Source: Pseudomonadota bacterium (GTDB lineage: Bacteria; Pseudomonadota; Gammaproteobacteria; Burkholderiales; Gallionellaceae). Taken from it: a DNA stretch of 25,585 bases. This document shows, piece after piece, positions 6,575 through 15,264 of the stretch; position 1 is the first letter of the stretch, and each line of letters begins with the position of its first letter. The stretch spans positions 1 through 25,585 of the forward strand of contig JAJZSA010000034.1 of assembly GCA_021822115.1 (NCBI GenBank), given 5' to 3'. The translations under genes were made by a program, and so were the position numbers. The notes under the pieces are model-generated. The model did no database searches. It was given only the letters and a program-made list of their open reading frames with translations, and was not told where the DNA came from.

Positions 6575-6594
6575 GGCACTGGCGTTCCAGTGCC
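6575..6594. terminator. Perfect stem-loop between dps and the PepSY gene
   Basis: GGCACTGG, loop CGTT, CCAGTGCC: a perfect 8-base stem located 14 bases beyond the stop of the minus-strand PepSY gene and also downstream of dps, so it could serve both convergent transcripts. No T-tract follows in either direction. Confidence 0.45.
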
Positions 6595-6608
6595 ACACGC
6601 TGCCGCAG

Positions 6609-6890
6609 TCAGGCGACCCCGCGTTTATCCAGTACTTTGCCGGTATAGGCGTCGATCAACACCTGGTGTGTGGTCTCGCCGCGCCGGATGTGCACCTGAT
6701 AACAGGCTGCGGCGGCCACGGCTGGGGTGGCGGTCGTTGTACCGGCGGGCGCGCTCTTCAGCGGGCTCACTGTGATGACGGTACGGCTGAAGGCATCCTC
6801 TTCGCGTTCGCGGTCTTCCTGGGCGAAAGCCACGGTGGCGGTCAGGGCGATCACCCCGGCGGCGGTGGGTAGTATCTTGGCTAGCTTCAT
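6609..6890 (-). CDS. Small secreted PepSY-domain protein
   Basis: 93 residues. The N-terminus is a signal peptide: lysines at 2 and 5, a hydrophobic core of roughly residues 7-21, and an AFA-Q cleavage site near residue 23, so the mature part of about 70 residues is periplasmic. The C-terminal half reads YQVHIRRGETTHQVLIDAYT followed by GKVL, the beta-strand signature of a single PepSY domain (a module thought to inhibit proteases or bind ligands in the envelope). An acidic/basic stretch (EDREREEDA) follows the cleavage site. The ATG at 6890 follows AAAGGGA. It is convergent with dps and 84 bases downstream of the DUF599 gene. Exact role unknown; such small PepSY proteins often accompany metal or envelope-stress genes. 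Confidence 0.8.
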   Translation of the reverse strand: MKLAKILPTAAGVIALTATVAFAQEDREREEDAFSRTVITVSPLKSAPAGTTTATPAVAAAACYQVHIRRGETTHQVLIDAYTGKVLDKRGVA

Positions 6891-6974
6891 GGCATCCCTT
6901 TCCTGGTTACTGGCTCGTGTGCCGGCGCGCGTGGCGCCTGTCGCAGGTCATGGATGCGCGGGGCGCGAAATAGT

Positions 6975-7688
6975 TCAGTCGATGTCGTCGCTATCGTTGC
7001 TCGACTCCGGAGGTACCTTGGGTGCGCGGTCGTGTTTGTACAGCAGCGGCACCAGGCCCAGCGAGGCGAGCAGCATCAGGCCGGGGCCGAACAGCCAGAA
7101 CACCAGCGGCACACAGTAATAGTAGGTGCGCATGCCGATGCTGTAGTACTTACCGGCGGAGTTGAGGTGGGCGGCTACGTGGTTGGCGGTGAGCGAACGG
7201 TGGTTCAGGCTGAGCGGCACGTTGATCAGGAAGCCGACGTGGTTGTAGATGCGGATCGCCATCGAGAAGCTGAAGAACGCCACGAACAGGTTGATGAGCA
7301 GCAGCAGCAGCTTGAACAGCCACAGGTCGGGATGGTTGGAGCCGGAGGTGTTCAGCACCTGCCAGGCGCCGCCCTGGTGCTGCCCGCTCAGTGTGAGCAC
7401 GCCCATGATGAACAGCACGGCGGTGGAGGCGAGCAGGGTGGCGGCCATGGTCGAATTGCGCAGGGTCTGCACCGAGATCACGTCCGGCTTGCCCAGTTCC
7501 ATCAGCGTCTTCACCCACAAGCGGCGCGCGGTACGGTTCACCGCTTGTACCGTGTAGTGCGGGTCCTTGCGCACCTTGTGGCGCAGGTAGATGTGGTACA
7601 GCGTGAGTATCGCCACCGAGGCCAGGAAGCACAGGATGTCGCTCTGGAAAGTGTGATACCAGATGATGTATGTGTCGAGATTGAACAT
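6975..7688 (-). CDS. DUF599-family integral membrane protein
   Basis: 237 residues with about four membrane spans, roughly at residues 14-33, 80-102, 122-148 and 183-212. The family signature is visible: the basic cytoplasmic segment with RRLWVKTL, then SVQTLRNSTMAATLLASTAV leading into the second span, and later FFSFSMAIRIYNHVGFLIN. DUF599 proteins are widespread in proteobacteria and have no established function. The C-terminus is hydrophilic and acidic (SSNDSDDID). The ATG at 7688 follows GGAG. It lies 86 bases downstream of ubiA on the same strand, so read-through from ubiA is possible but not shown. Confidence 0.85.
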   Translation of the reverse strand: MFNLDTYIIWYHTFQSDILCFLASVAILTLYHIYLRHKVRKDPHYTVQAVNRTARRLWVKTLMELGKPDVISVQTLRNSTMAATLLASTAVLFIMGVLTLSGQHQGGAWQVLNTSGSNHPDLWLFKLLLLLINLFVAFFSFSMAIRIYNHVGFLINVPLSLNHRSLTANHVAAHLNSAGKYYSIGMRTYYYCVPLVFWLFGPGLMLLASLGLVPLLYKHDRAPKVPPESSNDSDDID

Positions 7689-7774
7689 GGCTACTCCGAT
7701 CTGGCGTGATTGTAGGGGCGATCTGGTGAAGGCACCGTGAGCAAAGTGTGCGGGGCGGGTGAATGCGGCATGCT

Positions 7775-8638
7775 TCAGCGCGGCAGATAATCGCCTGCCA
7801 GCCCGGCGAACACGGCCGCGCCGAACCAGTTGTTGTGCAGGAAGGCGGCGAAGCAGCGCTCGCGCTGGCGGTCCTTGATCAGCGTGTAGTGGTGCAGCGC
7901 CACGCCGGCTGCCGCCAACAGTCCCAGATAGAACACGGCTCCCAGGCCCGCCATCACCCCGGCCAGCATCAGCAACCCGAGCGTGGCGGCGTAGCAGGCC
8001 ATCACGGCGGCCACGTCGAAACGACCGAAGAACAGCGCCGAGGAATGGATGCCCAGGTGGATGTCGTCGTCACGGTCCACCATGGCGTATTCGGTGTCAT
8101 AGGCGATGGCCCAGCACACGTTGGCGGCGAGCAGCACCCAGGCCACCGGCGGCACATGGCCCAGCTGCGCGGCAAAGGCCATGGGGATGCCGAAACCGAA
8201 GGCGATGCCGAGATAGGCCTGCGGGATGGCGAAGAAACGTTTGGTGAACGGGTAGCTGGCGGCCAGGAAGGCGGCCGGGAAGGCCAGCACCCAGGTCAGC
8301 GGATGCAGCGGCACGATCAGCGCGAAGGCGAGCAGCGCCAGCACCACGGCCAGCCACACCGTCTCGCGTTCGCTCACCTTGCCGCTGGTGAGCGGGCGTT
8401 CCCTGGTGCGCTGCACATGCTTGTCGATATGACGGTCGGCATAATCGTTGATGGCGCAGCCGGCGGAGCGCATCAGCACGGTGCCCAGCGTGAAGATGAC
8501 GACGATGGACCAGGCCGGTTGGCCGTCGCCCGCGATCCACACCCCCCATAAGGTAGGCCATAGCAACAGCAGGATGCCGATGGGGCGGTGCAGGCGGGTG
8601 AGCTGGATGTAGAGCTGTAAACGTTCGCGGATCATCAT
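7775..8638 (-). CDS. ubiA: 4-hydroxybenzoate polyprenyltransferase UbiA
   Basis: Inner-membrane prenyltransferase that attaches the polyprenyl tail to 4-hydroxybenzoate, the second committed step of ubiquinone synthesis after UbiC. The protein is strongly hydrophobic (eight or nine spans) with both catalytic aspartate motifs: NDYADRHID near residues 64-72 and [12 protein letters not shown] in the cytosolic loop after the fifth span, plus the RERPLTSGK segment and the N-terminal [18 protein letters not shown] signature. I chose the ATG at 8638 ([10 protein letters not shown]) because UbiA proteins usually begin shortly before the RxxRPIG segment; 8635, or the ATG at 8668 that adds ten residues, are alternatives and no start has a strong ribosome site. 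ubiC, often its direct neighbour, lies 12 kb away at 20828, beyond the signalling operon. Confidence 0.94.
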   Translation of the reverse strand: MMIRERLQLYIQLTRLHRPIGILLLLWPTLWGVWIAGDGQPAWSIVVIFTLGTVLMRSAGCAINDYADRHIDKHVQRTRERPLTSGKVSERETVWLAVVLALLAFALIVPLHPLTWVLAFPAAFLAASYPFTKRFFAIPQAYLGIAFGFGIPMAFAAQLGHVPPVAWVLLAANVCWAIAYDTEYAMVDRDDDIHLGIHSSALFFGRFDVAAVMACYAATLGLLMLAGVMAGLGAVFYLGLLAAAGVALHHYTLIKDRQRERCFAAFLHNNWFGAAVFAGLAGDYLPR

Positions 8639-8677
8639 GGGCGCGATTCTACCTGTCGCGCGCATCATGCGCAGGGG

Positions 8678-8749
8678 TCACCTGAGCCACTGCGCGGCAT
8701 AACGGCTCTGTGCCTCGATCGGCGGCATGTGGCGCTGTAGCCTGTTCAT
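8678..8749 (-). other. Doubtful 23-codon ORF or gene remnant between the chemoreceptor and ubiA
   Basis: An ATG at 8749 opens a 23-residue frame, MNRLQRHMPPIEAQSRYAAQ then WLR and TGA at 8678. GGGAAAG is present but too close to the ATG for a normal ribosome site. The residue pattern looks protein-like, so it may be the trimmed end of a gene lost when the region was rearranged, or a small leader ORF before ubiA. I recognise no family and the length allows chance. Confidence 0.2.
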
Positions 8750-8789
8750 CTTTCCCGCATGGCGTCCGGTGCCACTCCCCGTACCGCGT

Positions 8790-10841
8790 TCAGATACGGA
8801 AATGGCGTACCGAGCCTTGCAGTTCGTGTGCGAATTCCTGCAGCTTGTGCGCAGTGCGGTCCACGCTCTCCACCGCCACGCGATTGGCCTCGGTCATCAG
8901 TGCCACCTTCTCCACGTTGCTGGCGATCTCGTGCCCGGTCTGGGTCTGTTCCTGCAACGAGGTCAGGATGTCGTTGATGCCGTGCAGCACCTTGTCTGCC
9001 CCTTCGTTGATGCCCACGATGGCGCGCCCAGCCTGCGCGGCATGCGCCGCCCCTTGTTCCATCTGCTGCATCGCCGTCTGCATCTGTGCCACGGCGTGCC
9101 GCGTGGTGCCGCTGATGCCGGTGATCACTTGCTGGATCTCCTGCGTCGCATTGGCGGTCTTCTCCGCCAGCTTGTGCACCTCGTCCGCCACCACCGAGAA
9201 ACCGCGCCCCTGTTCGCCGGCACGCGCCGCCTCGATCGCCGCATTGAGCGCCAGCAGATTGGTCTGCGCGGCGATCTCGTTGATCATGCCGACGATCTGC
9301 TGCACCTGCTGCGTGCGTTCACCCAGCTCGGCGATGGTGCCGGCCACCTGCTTGATGGCGTCGTTGGTCTCGCTGATGGTGCGCGCGGCTTTCTCCACCA
9401 CTTCGCGCCCCTCGTCGGACAGGTGCTTGGACTGGTCGGAGATGTCCTTCACCTGCTGCGCATTGGTGGTGATCTGATCCACGCTCACGCTCATCTGCTC
9501 CACGGCGGCGGCCATGTTGCTGGCGGAATCGGACTGCGCACTGGACGACTCGGTGAGCTTGGCCACCGCCTGGGTCAGGCGCTGCGAGCGCTCGTCGACA
9601 TGGCGTGCCGCGCCGGTGATCTGGTCGATCACCGAGCCCATCATCACCTTGGTCGATTGCACCGAGCACAGGATCTTGCCCATCTCGTCGCGGCCGCGGA
9701 TGTCGGCATGGTTGCTCATGTCGCTGTTGCCGTTGACCAGACGTTCCAGGTGGCCGGTGATCTGCTGCACCGGACGGTTGACGAAGCGGCGCACGATCCA
9801 GCGGATGAAGAAGAACAGGAACACCTGGGCGAAGATCTGGCCGGCGATGAGCTTGGCGATGAACAGCTTGAAGTCGCGGTAATCCGCGCTCAGGTCGATG
9901 GTGATGTCGGCCGCCCCCAGTACCTCGCCCTCGGCCACCTGGTGGCAGCCCAGACAGTCGGTGCCGCGATGGTTGCTGCTGCCGAGGAAGGGGATCACCG
10001 CATGGAACACCGGTTTGCCGTTGGCATGCTCGAGCGCCATATAAGGTTCGCGCGCTGCCAGTGCCTGACGCTGGATGTCGTTCTGCACCTGCTCTTCCGG
10101 CAGGCCGGGGCCGTACAACGCCGTCACTTTTTCCGCGCGCAGCATGTGCAGCGACAGGATGCCTTCGCCCTCGGCCAGTTTCTGGCGCAACAGCTTGCGG
10201 TTCTCCGGATCGCTGATCTGGCCGGTGACCATCAGCAGGTTGGCGCTGTCCAGCATCTCGTTGGCGATGGCTTCCACGCTATGCCGCGCGTTGTGGTGCA
10301 GTTGCTCGTTCAGGTTCACGGCGGTGGTCAGCGCCGACAGGATGAGGAACACGAACAGCATCGGCTGGATCAGCCATTGCAGCTTGACGCCCAGCGACAG
10401 GTCGTTGAAACGGCGGCGCCAGCCGGCTTGCCGCGGCGACTGGCGCGTGCGGTACAGCGCCTCCGCCGCGGCCACTTCCTGGCGCGTGGGTTTCTTGCGC
10501 AGCGAGATGTAGCCGAGGATGTTGCCGCCCTCGCTGATGGGCGAGACCGACGCCTTGACCCAGTAATGGTCGCCGTTCTTGGCGCGGTTCTTCACGATGC
10601 CGGTCCACGGATAGCCGGCCTGCACCGTCTTCCACAGATCGGCGAACGCCCATTCCGGCATGTCCGGATGACGCACGATGTTATGGTTGCTGCCCAGCAG
10701 TTCCGCGCGCTCGAAACCGCTGATCTGCACGAAGCAATCATTGGCATAGGTGATGATGCCCTTGGGGTCCGTCTTGGTGATGAAGACGCACTCTTCCGGG
10801 AATCCGATCTCGCGCTGGGTGACTGGCTGGTTGTTCTTCAC
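8790..10841 (-). CDS. Methyl-accepting chemotaxis protein with Aer-type PAS domain and periplasmic CxxCH haem-motif sensor domain
   Basis: 683-residue chemoreceptor. Order: cytoplasmic Aer-like PAS at about 10-118, with [10 protein letters not shown] (54-63), D68, W70, W79 and [15 protein letters not shown], residues that bind FAD in E. coli Aer and at the same positions; TM1 about 155-177; periplasmic region about 178-326 containing TDCLGCHQ, a c-type haem attachment motif CxxCH at 296-300; TM2 about 327-351; HAMP; and the methyl-accepting signalling hairpin with [20 protein letters not shown] (523-542) and [12 protein letters not shown]. It should pass oxygen or redox signals to CheA/CheW. 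The start is GTG at 10841 in a GTGA overlap with the upstream kinase, behind GGAGAGGG. It is the last gene of the nine-gene operon. No C-terminal CheR-docking pentapeptide is seen. Confidence 0.92.
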   Translation of the reverse strand: MKNNQPVTQREIGFPEECVFITKTDPKGIITYANDCFVQISGFERAELLGSNHNIVRHPDMPEWAFADLWKTVQAGYPWTGIVKNRAKNGDHYWVKASVSPISEGGNILGYISLRKKPTRQEVAAAEALYRTRQSPRQAGWRRRFNDLSLGVKLQWLIQPMLFVFLILSALTTAVNLNEQLHHNARHSVEAIANEMLDSANLLMVTGQISDPENRKLLRQKLAEGEGILSLHMLRAEKVTALYGPGLPEEQVQNDIQRQALAAREPYMALEHANGKPVFHAVIPFLGSSNHRGTDCLGCHQVAEGEVLGAADITIDLSADYRDFKLFIAKLIAGQIFAQVFLFFFIRWIVRRFVNRPVQQITGHLERLVNGNSDMSNHADIRGRDEMGKILCSVQSTKVMMGSVIDQITGAARHVDERSQRLTQAVAKLTESSSAQSDSASNMAAAVEQMSVSVDQITTNAQQVKDISDQSKHLSDEGREVVEKAARTISETNDAIKQVAGTIAELGERTQQVQQIVGMINEIAAQTNLLALNAAIEAARAGEQGRGFSVVADEVHKLAEKTANATQEIQQVITGISGTTRHAVAQMQTAMQQMEQGAAHAAQAGRAIVGINEGADKVLHGINDILTSLQEQTQTGHEIASNVEKVALMTEANRVAVESVDRTAHKLQEFAHELQGSVRHFRI

Positions 10842-13324
10842 GCTTCCCTCTCCTGATTATCGTTCTGTTGATTATTGTTCTGTATGCGCGGCAGCCACAG
10901 GGTGACCTGGGTGCCGCTGCCGGGCGTGCTGACGATGTCGATGCTGCCCCCGTGCAGCATGACGATCTCGCGCGTCAGGCACATGCCGAGGCCGGTGCCC
11001 GGCGTGCTGCCGGATTTGTCGCCGCGCCAGAAGCGCTCGAACACGCGTTCCAGTTCCGCCGGCGACATGCCGATGCCGTGGTCGCTGACGCGGATGCCGA
11101 TGCGCCCCCCTTGCGCATCCTCGATCATCTCGATGACGACCTCGCCGGCCGCGGAATATTTGTAGGCATTGTCGATCACGTTCAACAAGGCCTGCTGCAT
11201 CTTGCCCGGGTCCACATGGACCATCATGTGCGGCATCAGGGCAAAACGCGGCGGCGTGCGCCCGGCCACCGGCGCATGCAGGCCCAGCGTCGCCTGCACC
11301 AGTTCTGCACAATCCAGCGTGGCCGGATGCAGCAGGCCCTTGCCACGTGCATCGATGCGGCTGAGATCGACCAGGTCGTTGATGATGCGCACCAGCCACT
11401 TCGCCTGGCCGTGGATGACCTGCAACGCCTCTTCGCGCATCGCGCCTTCCAGGCGGCCTTGTAGCAGCAGTTCGGCGTAACCCAGCACGCTGGTCAGCGG
11501 TGTGCGCAATTCGTGCGCGGCGAGGGCGAGGAACTCGCTCTTCATGCGCACTAGCTCCTCTTCGCGCGTGATGTCGCGCATGTAGATCACGCTGCCCGCA
11601 TAGCGCTCGCCGTCGCCCTCCGCCAGATGGATGGCGCGCGTGGCGCACAGCAACTGACGCACCTCCGGCTGGCGCAGTTCCAGACGCAGCACTTCGCCAT
11701 CGCCGGGCACTGTGCGTGCATCGCCGTCGGCCAGCAGGCGCTTCCACAGCTTGTCCTTGTGCATGCCCAGCCAGGTGTCCGCCGTGCTGCCGGTCCAGGC
11801 GAGGAAAGCGGGATTGACCAGCACGATGCGCGCGTCGGCATCGGTGGCGATGAAGGCATCCGGGCTGAGGTCGAACACCGATTGCAGGCGTTGTTTCTGG
11901 CTGGACAGTTCGGTTTCGGCGCGGTCGCGCTGCTGCCAGGCGCTGTCCAGCTGCTCCGCCATGTGCGCGATGCCGCGCGCGGTGCGGTCCAGCTCGGTCA
12001 CCGGCAGCGTTTGCAACTGCGGCCGATAGCGACCGTTGCCGATGTCGGCCACCATGTCGTCGATGCGTTGCAGCGGTTCGGACAGGAAGCGGCTCATGGC
12101 GCGCGCGCGGCGATACAGCAGCAGGAAGAACACCACATAGAACAGCACCATGCCCAGCACCATCAGCAGCGCGATGCGATTCAGGCGAGCGGCCAGGGTC
12201 TGCGCCGGCAGGTAGATGTTGCGCTCCGGCGCCACCACCACCAGCTTCCAGCCGGTCTCCGGGATGGTGGCCCAGGCCACCAGGCTGTCTTGCGACAGAT
12301 GCACATGCTCCAGACCGCTGGCCTGGGCGCGGATGTGCTGCGGCAGGTCGCCGTAACCGGTGCGCTTGAACAGGTTGGCGCTGTCGGCGCGGAAGGTGTC
12401 CTGCTGGATGGCGGCGGCATATTCGTGGCGGGTGGTGCTCTCCTTGCCCCAGTCGGCATCGCCCGCCTGCGGCATGGCGATGATGGCGCCCTCGCGGCTG
12501 AGCAGCATGCCGTAACCGGCCCACGGGATGCTCAGGTTGAGCACGTCCGACACCAGCGCGTTCACCGTGATGTCGGAGCCGATCACCCCTTCCAGCAGAT
12601 CGCCGCGATACACCGGTGCGATGCACGAAGCCATCCAGCCCTGTCCGGCCGGGTCGACATAGACGTCGGTCCACACCACGTTGCGCTGCGGGTTGTGCGC
12701 CAGATCCGCCTCGTAATAGAAATTGAACGCGGGGATGTCCATGTGCGGCGCGTACTGCGTGACGACATCGAAGTAGGGGTAGATGCGGTTGAGCGAATCG
12801 TGGGTGTTGTAATAGACCTGCACGATCAGCGGGAACGCCTGCTGGATGCCCTTGAAGGCGGGATCGAGGCCGGCCGAGCGCATGGCCTTGGCGCGTTCCG
12901 CTGCGCCGATGGGGCGATAGCCGCTGTAGAACAGCGCGCTGCCGCCGTTGTCGCGCGTGGTGTAGTACGCGCCGTCCTTGGAGTAGGCGTAGCGCTCCGG
13001 GTCGTCGCGCATGGCGCTGTCGCCCTGCACCATCACCCGATGTGTCTCGCGGCGCAGGAACTCGGTGGCCTGGGTGATGCCTTTCAGTTGCTGGTTGATG
13101 CCGCGCGCTTCGCGGCTGGCGAGCTGCGCCAGTTCGTGTTCGGCCTGTTCGCGCACCGCTTCGATGTTGGCCTGGGTGGAGATGGCGTTGCTGGCGAAAT
13201 AGATCACGATCAGTCCCACCTCGACCAGCAACAGCGGGATCAGCGAGGTGCGGAAATAGGCGCGCCAGATCCAGCGGATGAGCGGGATGCCATGCGTGGG
13301 GGGCAGGCGTTGTGCGGTGGTCAT
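10838..13324 (-). CDS. Membrane sensor histidine kinase (Cache-like, HAMP, PAS, HisKA, HATPase)
   Basis: 828 residues. TM1 at about 26-47, a large periplasmic Cache-type sensor at about 48-380 (segments [20 protein letters not shown] and [20 protein letters not shown], then VIGSDI, are typical of double-Cache domains), TM2 at about 383-404, HAMP at about 405-460, one PAS domain at about 475-585 ([20 protein letters not shown]), the dimerisation/phosphoacceptor helix with H604 in [12 protein letters not shown], and an HATPase with N719 ([10 protein letters not shown]), DHGIGM (748-753) and GTGLGM (776-781). All catalytic boxes are intact. It has no receiver of its own, so it probably phosphorylates the lone receivers in the same operon. 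GGAGG precedes the ATG at 13324, which directly abuts the stop of the HD-GYP gene; its own stop overlaps the chemoreceptor start. Confidence 0.93.
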   Translation of the reverse strand: MTTAQRLPPTHGIPLIRWIWRAYFRTSLIPLLLVEVGLIVIYFASNAISTQANIEAVREQAEHELAQLASREARGINQQLKGITQATEFLRRETHRVMVQGDSAMRDDPERYAYSKDGAYYTTRDNGGSALFYSGYRPIGAAERAKAMRSAGLDPAFKGIQQAFPLIVQVYYNTHDSLNRIYPYFDVVTQYAPHMDIPAFNFYYEADLAHNPQRNVVWTDVYVDPAGQGWMASCIAPVYRGDLLEGVIGSDITVNALVSDVLNLSIPWAGYGMLLSREGAIIAMPQAGDADWGKESTTRHEYAAAIQQDTFRADSANLFKRTGYGDLPQHIRAQASGLEHVHLSQDSLVAWATIPETGWKLVVVAPERNIYLPAQTLAARLNRIALLMVLGMVLFYVVFFLLLYRRARAMSRFLSEPLQRIDDMVADIGNGRYRPQLQTLPVTELDRTARGIAHMAEQLDSAWQQRDRAETELSSQKQRLQSVFDLSPDAFIATDADARIVLVNPAFLAWTGSTADTWLGMHKDKLWKRLLADGDARTVPGDGEVLRLELRQPEVRQLLCATRAIHLAEGDGERYAGSVIYMRDITREEELVRMKSEFLALAAHELRTPLTSVLGYAELLLQGRLEGAMREEALQVIHGQAKWLVRIINDLVDLSRIDARGKGLLHPATLDCAELVQATLGLHAPVAGRTPPRFALMPHMMVHVDPGKMQQALLNVIDNAYKYSAAGEVVIEMIEDAQGGRIGIRVSDHGIGMSPAELERVFERFWRGDKSGSTPGTGLGMCLTREIVMLHGGSIDIVSTPGSGTQVTLWLPRIQNNNQQNDNQEREA

Positions 13325-14086
13325 CTAGCGCGCCTCCATCAGTTGCGGCGCCGGCACCGGCGAGGTGCGCAAGCCGTCCATGAATTCGTCCATGGCCAGG
13401 TTGAGGGCACGCACCACCTTGGGGTCGTAGCGCGTGCCGTAATGCAGGAACACCTCGTTGAAGGCTTCCTGGGCGTTCAATCTGGGATGGCCGTGCAGCC
13501 CGTGCAGCAGGTCGTCGAAGTAATCGGCCACCGCCACGATGCGCGCTTCCAGCGGGATGTTCTCGCCGAGCAGGCCATTGGGATAACCGCTGCCGTCGAA
13601 ATGTTCGTGATGCGAACGCGCGATCATGGCCGCGATGGACAGGATGTGGTCGTCGGCGGTGAGGATGGCGGCGCCCAGTTCGGTGTGCCGCTGGAACGTA
13701 CGCGTATCGCTGCCGTCGCTATAACTGTCGCTCGACAACGCCAGCATGCCGATGTCGTGCAGCGGCGCCGCCAGTTCCAGCATGGAGCAATAGGAGCGAT
13801 CGATCTCCATGCGGTGCGCCAGCAGGGCCGCCAGGCGCGCCACGCGCAGGCCATGCTGGTGACTCGCCGGGTCGCGCAGTTGCAGCAGCACCGTCATGTG
13901 GCGGATCACCGCCAGCGAGGTGATGCCGAGTTGGCCTTCCTTGTTCATCCTGAGCAGCGACAGGTAGTTCGCATGCAGCTTGGCCAGGTCCTGCGCCATG
14001 CGCAGGTTCTGCTGCTGGCTGCGATGCAGGCGCATGGACTGGCGTTGCAGGTACATCGTGCGGAACAGGCGTTTGATGCGCTTCAT
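13325..14086 (-). CDS. HD-GYP domain protein, probable c-di-GMP phosphodiesterase with HDIGM variant
   Basis: 253 residues. An N-terminal basic/helical segment (1-50) leads into an HD-GYP domain at about 55-245. Visible metal and substrate motifs: H78 (SHQHGLRVARLA), HD at 110-111 in PLHDIGM, H134 (QRHTELGAAIL), HHE at 159-161, DGSGYP at 164-169, and IPLEARIVAVADYFDDLL (177-194). The usual HDIGK lysine is methionine here; the HD ligand pair itself and the GYP signature are intact, so activity is plausible but should be tested. There is no receiver or other sensor domain, so it must be controlled by partners, likely the HAMP protein upstream with which it shares an ATGA overlap. Product would be pGpG or GMP from c-di-GMP. 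Confidence 0.9.
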   Translation of the reverse strand: MKRIKRLFRTMYLQRQSMRLHRSQQQNLRMAQDLAKLHANYLSLLRMNKEGQLGITSLAVIRHMTVLLQLRDPASHQHGLRVARLAALLAHRMEIDRSYCSMLELAAPLHDIGMLALSSDSYSDGSDTRTFQRHTELGAAILTADDHILSIAAMIARSHHEHFDGSGYPNGLLGENIPLEARIVAVADYFDDLLHGLHGHPRLNAQEAFNEVFLHYGTRYDPKVVRALNLAMDEFMDGLRTSPVPAPQLMEAR

Positions 14087-15264
14087 CGTGCGGCCCTGAG
14101 CGCCATCTCCTTGGCGGAGGTGGTCATTTCCTTGGTCAGTTTTTCCAGTTCGTTGGCCAGTGTCATGCGGTCGCGCACCATGTCGTCGAAGCCGTCCAGC
14201 AGGCGGCTCATGTCGTCGCGCAGCGATTTCCAGCTATTGGAGATGTCGGCGATCAGCAGCAGATGGTGGCGCAGCTCGACCATCTGTTCCGGTGTCGCCT
14301 GGTCGCCGCTGCGCAGCGCATTGACGATCTGCAACGCTTCGGACAGCGCCTGCTGCATCTGGCTCTTGCCCTCGCGCATCTCGCGCAGGTCCTCGAAGAT
14401 GTCCTTGCTGATCGCGGTCTCTTCGATCACGCCCTTGCGCACCTGGGACGAGATGTCGGCGGCGATCCTGGTCAGGCCGAGCAGCATGTGGGCGTTGTCG
14501 GCGATCAGGGCATGCGAGGCGGTCAGGTCCTTGACCATCTGGCGCATCAGTTCGCGCAGCTCCAGCAGTTCGTCGAGGTGCACCTCGCATTCCGACAAGG
14601 TCTCGGCCGGTACCTCGCCGCGTCCGATGCGTTGTGCGATGCGCCCCATGTCGCGCAGCGGCCTGACCAGCAGATGGAACACCAGCCACAGCATGAGCGC
14701 CACCAGGATGGCCAGGCTGCTGCTCAACCAGTTGAGCTGTTGTTCGTGGCGCGCCAGATCGAGTGCGGCATCGTGGTTCACCTGATGCTGGCGGCGCGCC
14801 TGTTCGCCGCCCAGGGTGTCGAGCAGGATGAAGGCTTCTTCCACATGGCGGCGATAGGCGTTCACCGCGGTGCGTGAAGGCGGTGTCTGGCGCAGGTTCG
14901 CCAGCTGGGCCATCAAGGCATCCAGCTGCCGGTAGGCGCGATGCTCCTCACGCAGTTCGGCATCCAGCTGAAGCTGGTATTCCTGCCACAGGTCGAGGAT
15001 GCGGCCGTTCAGGGGTGCCAGCGCGTCATAGGCCTCCGGGTCGTGGGTGAGGCTGGACAGTTCGTGCAAGGCACCCTTGAGGTCGGCGGCGAGCGTGTTC
15101 TGCACAGCCTGGCGTGCATTGTCGGCGACGATGCGTTGCGACAGCGAAGTCAGCGCATGGCGGGTGAACATCGCACCCAGCACCGCAGTGGCGCAGATCA
15201 CCAGACCGGACAGCAGCATCAGGTTGCGTACGCGCAGCAGGCGGGCGGGGAGCAGGCGGATCAT
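14083..15264 (-). CDS. HAMP-domain membrane protein with long cytoplasmic coiled coil, no catalytic domain
   Basis: 393 residues. TM1 at about 15-33, a mostly helical, charged periplasmic domain of about 145 residues (34-178), TM2 at about 180-200, HAMP at about 199-250 (VRPLRDMGRIAQRIGRGEVP), then a helical, heptad-like cytoplasmic part to the end (EELREM..., TLANELEKLTKEMTTSAKEM). It looks like the input half of a chemoreceptor or kinase, but the chemoreceptor tip signature and kinase boxes are absent. Overlaps of 4 bases on both sides (EAL gene upstream, HD-GYP gene downstream) suggest the three proteins act as one unit, with this one bringing a periplasmic signal to the phosphodiesterases. 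I know no named family for the full architecture. Confidence 0.8.
   Translation of the reverse strand: MIRLLPARLLRVRNLMLLSGLVICATAVLGAMFTRHALTSLSQRIVADNARQAVQNTLAADLKGALHELSSLTHDPEAYDALAPLNGRILDLWQEYQLQLDAELREEHRAYRQLDALMAQLANLRQTPPSRTAVNAYRRHVEEAFILLDTLGGEQARRQHQVNHDAALDLARHEQQLNWLSSSLAILVALMLWLVFHLLVRPLRDMGRIAQRIGRGEVPAETLSECEVHLDELLELRELMRQMVKDLTASHALIADNAHMLLGLTRIAADISSQVRKGVIEETAISKDIFEDLREMREGKSQMQQALSEALQIVNALRSGDQATPEQMVELRHHLLLIADISNSWKSLRDDMSRLLDGFDDMVRDRMTLANELEKLTKEMTTSAKEMALRAAR

Noticed and set aside
8639..8789. Target-site duplication or insertion-sequence ends at the left edge of the signalling operon
   Set aside because: I compared this gap with 20635-20827 by eye and found no shared direct repeat or terminal inverted repeat.
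8727..10856. A plus-strand open frame of 709 codons opposite the chemoreceptor
   Set aside because: Antisense shadow with His/Gln/Val-rich composition; the chemoreceptor on the other strand is unambiguous.
11627..14785. A plus-strand open frame of 1052 codons opposite the Cache kinase, HD-GYP and HAMP genes
   Set aside because: Its translation is rich in His, Gln, Arg and Ala runs with no domain, and it is an antisense reflection of GC-rich codon use in three well-supported minus-strand genes.
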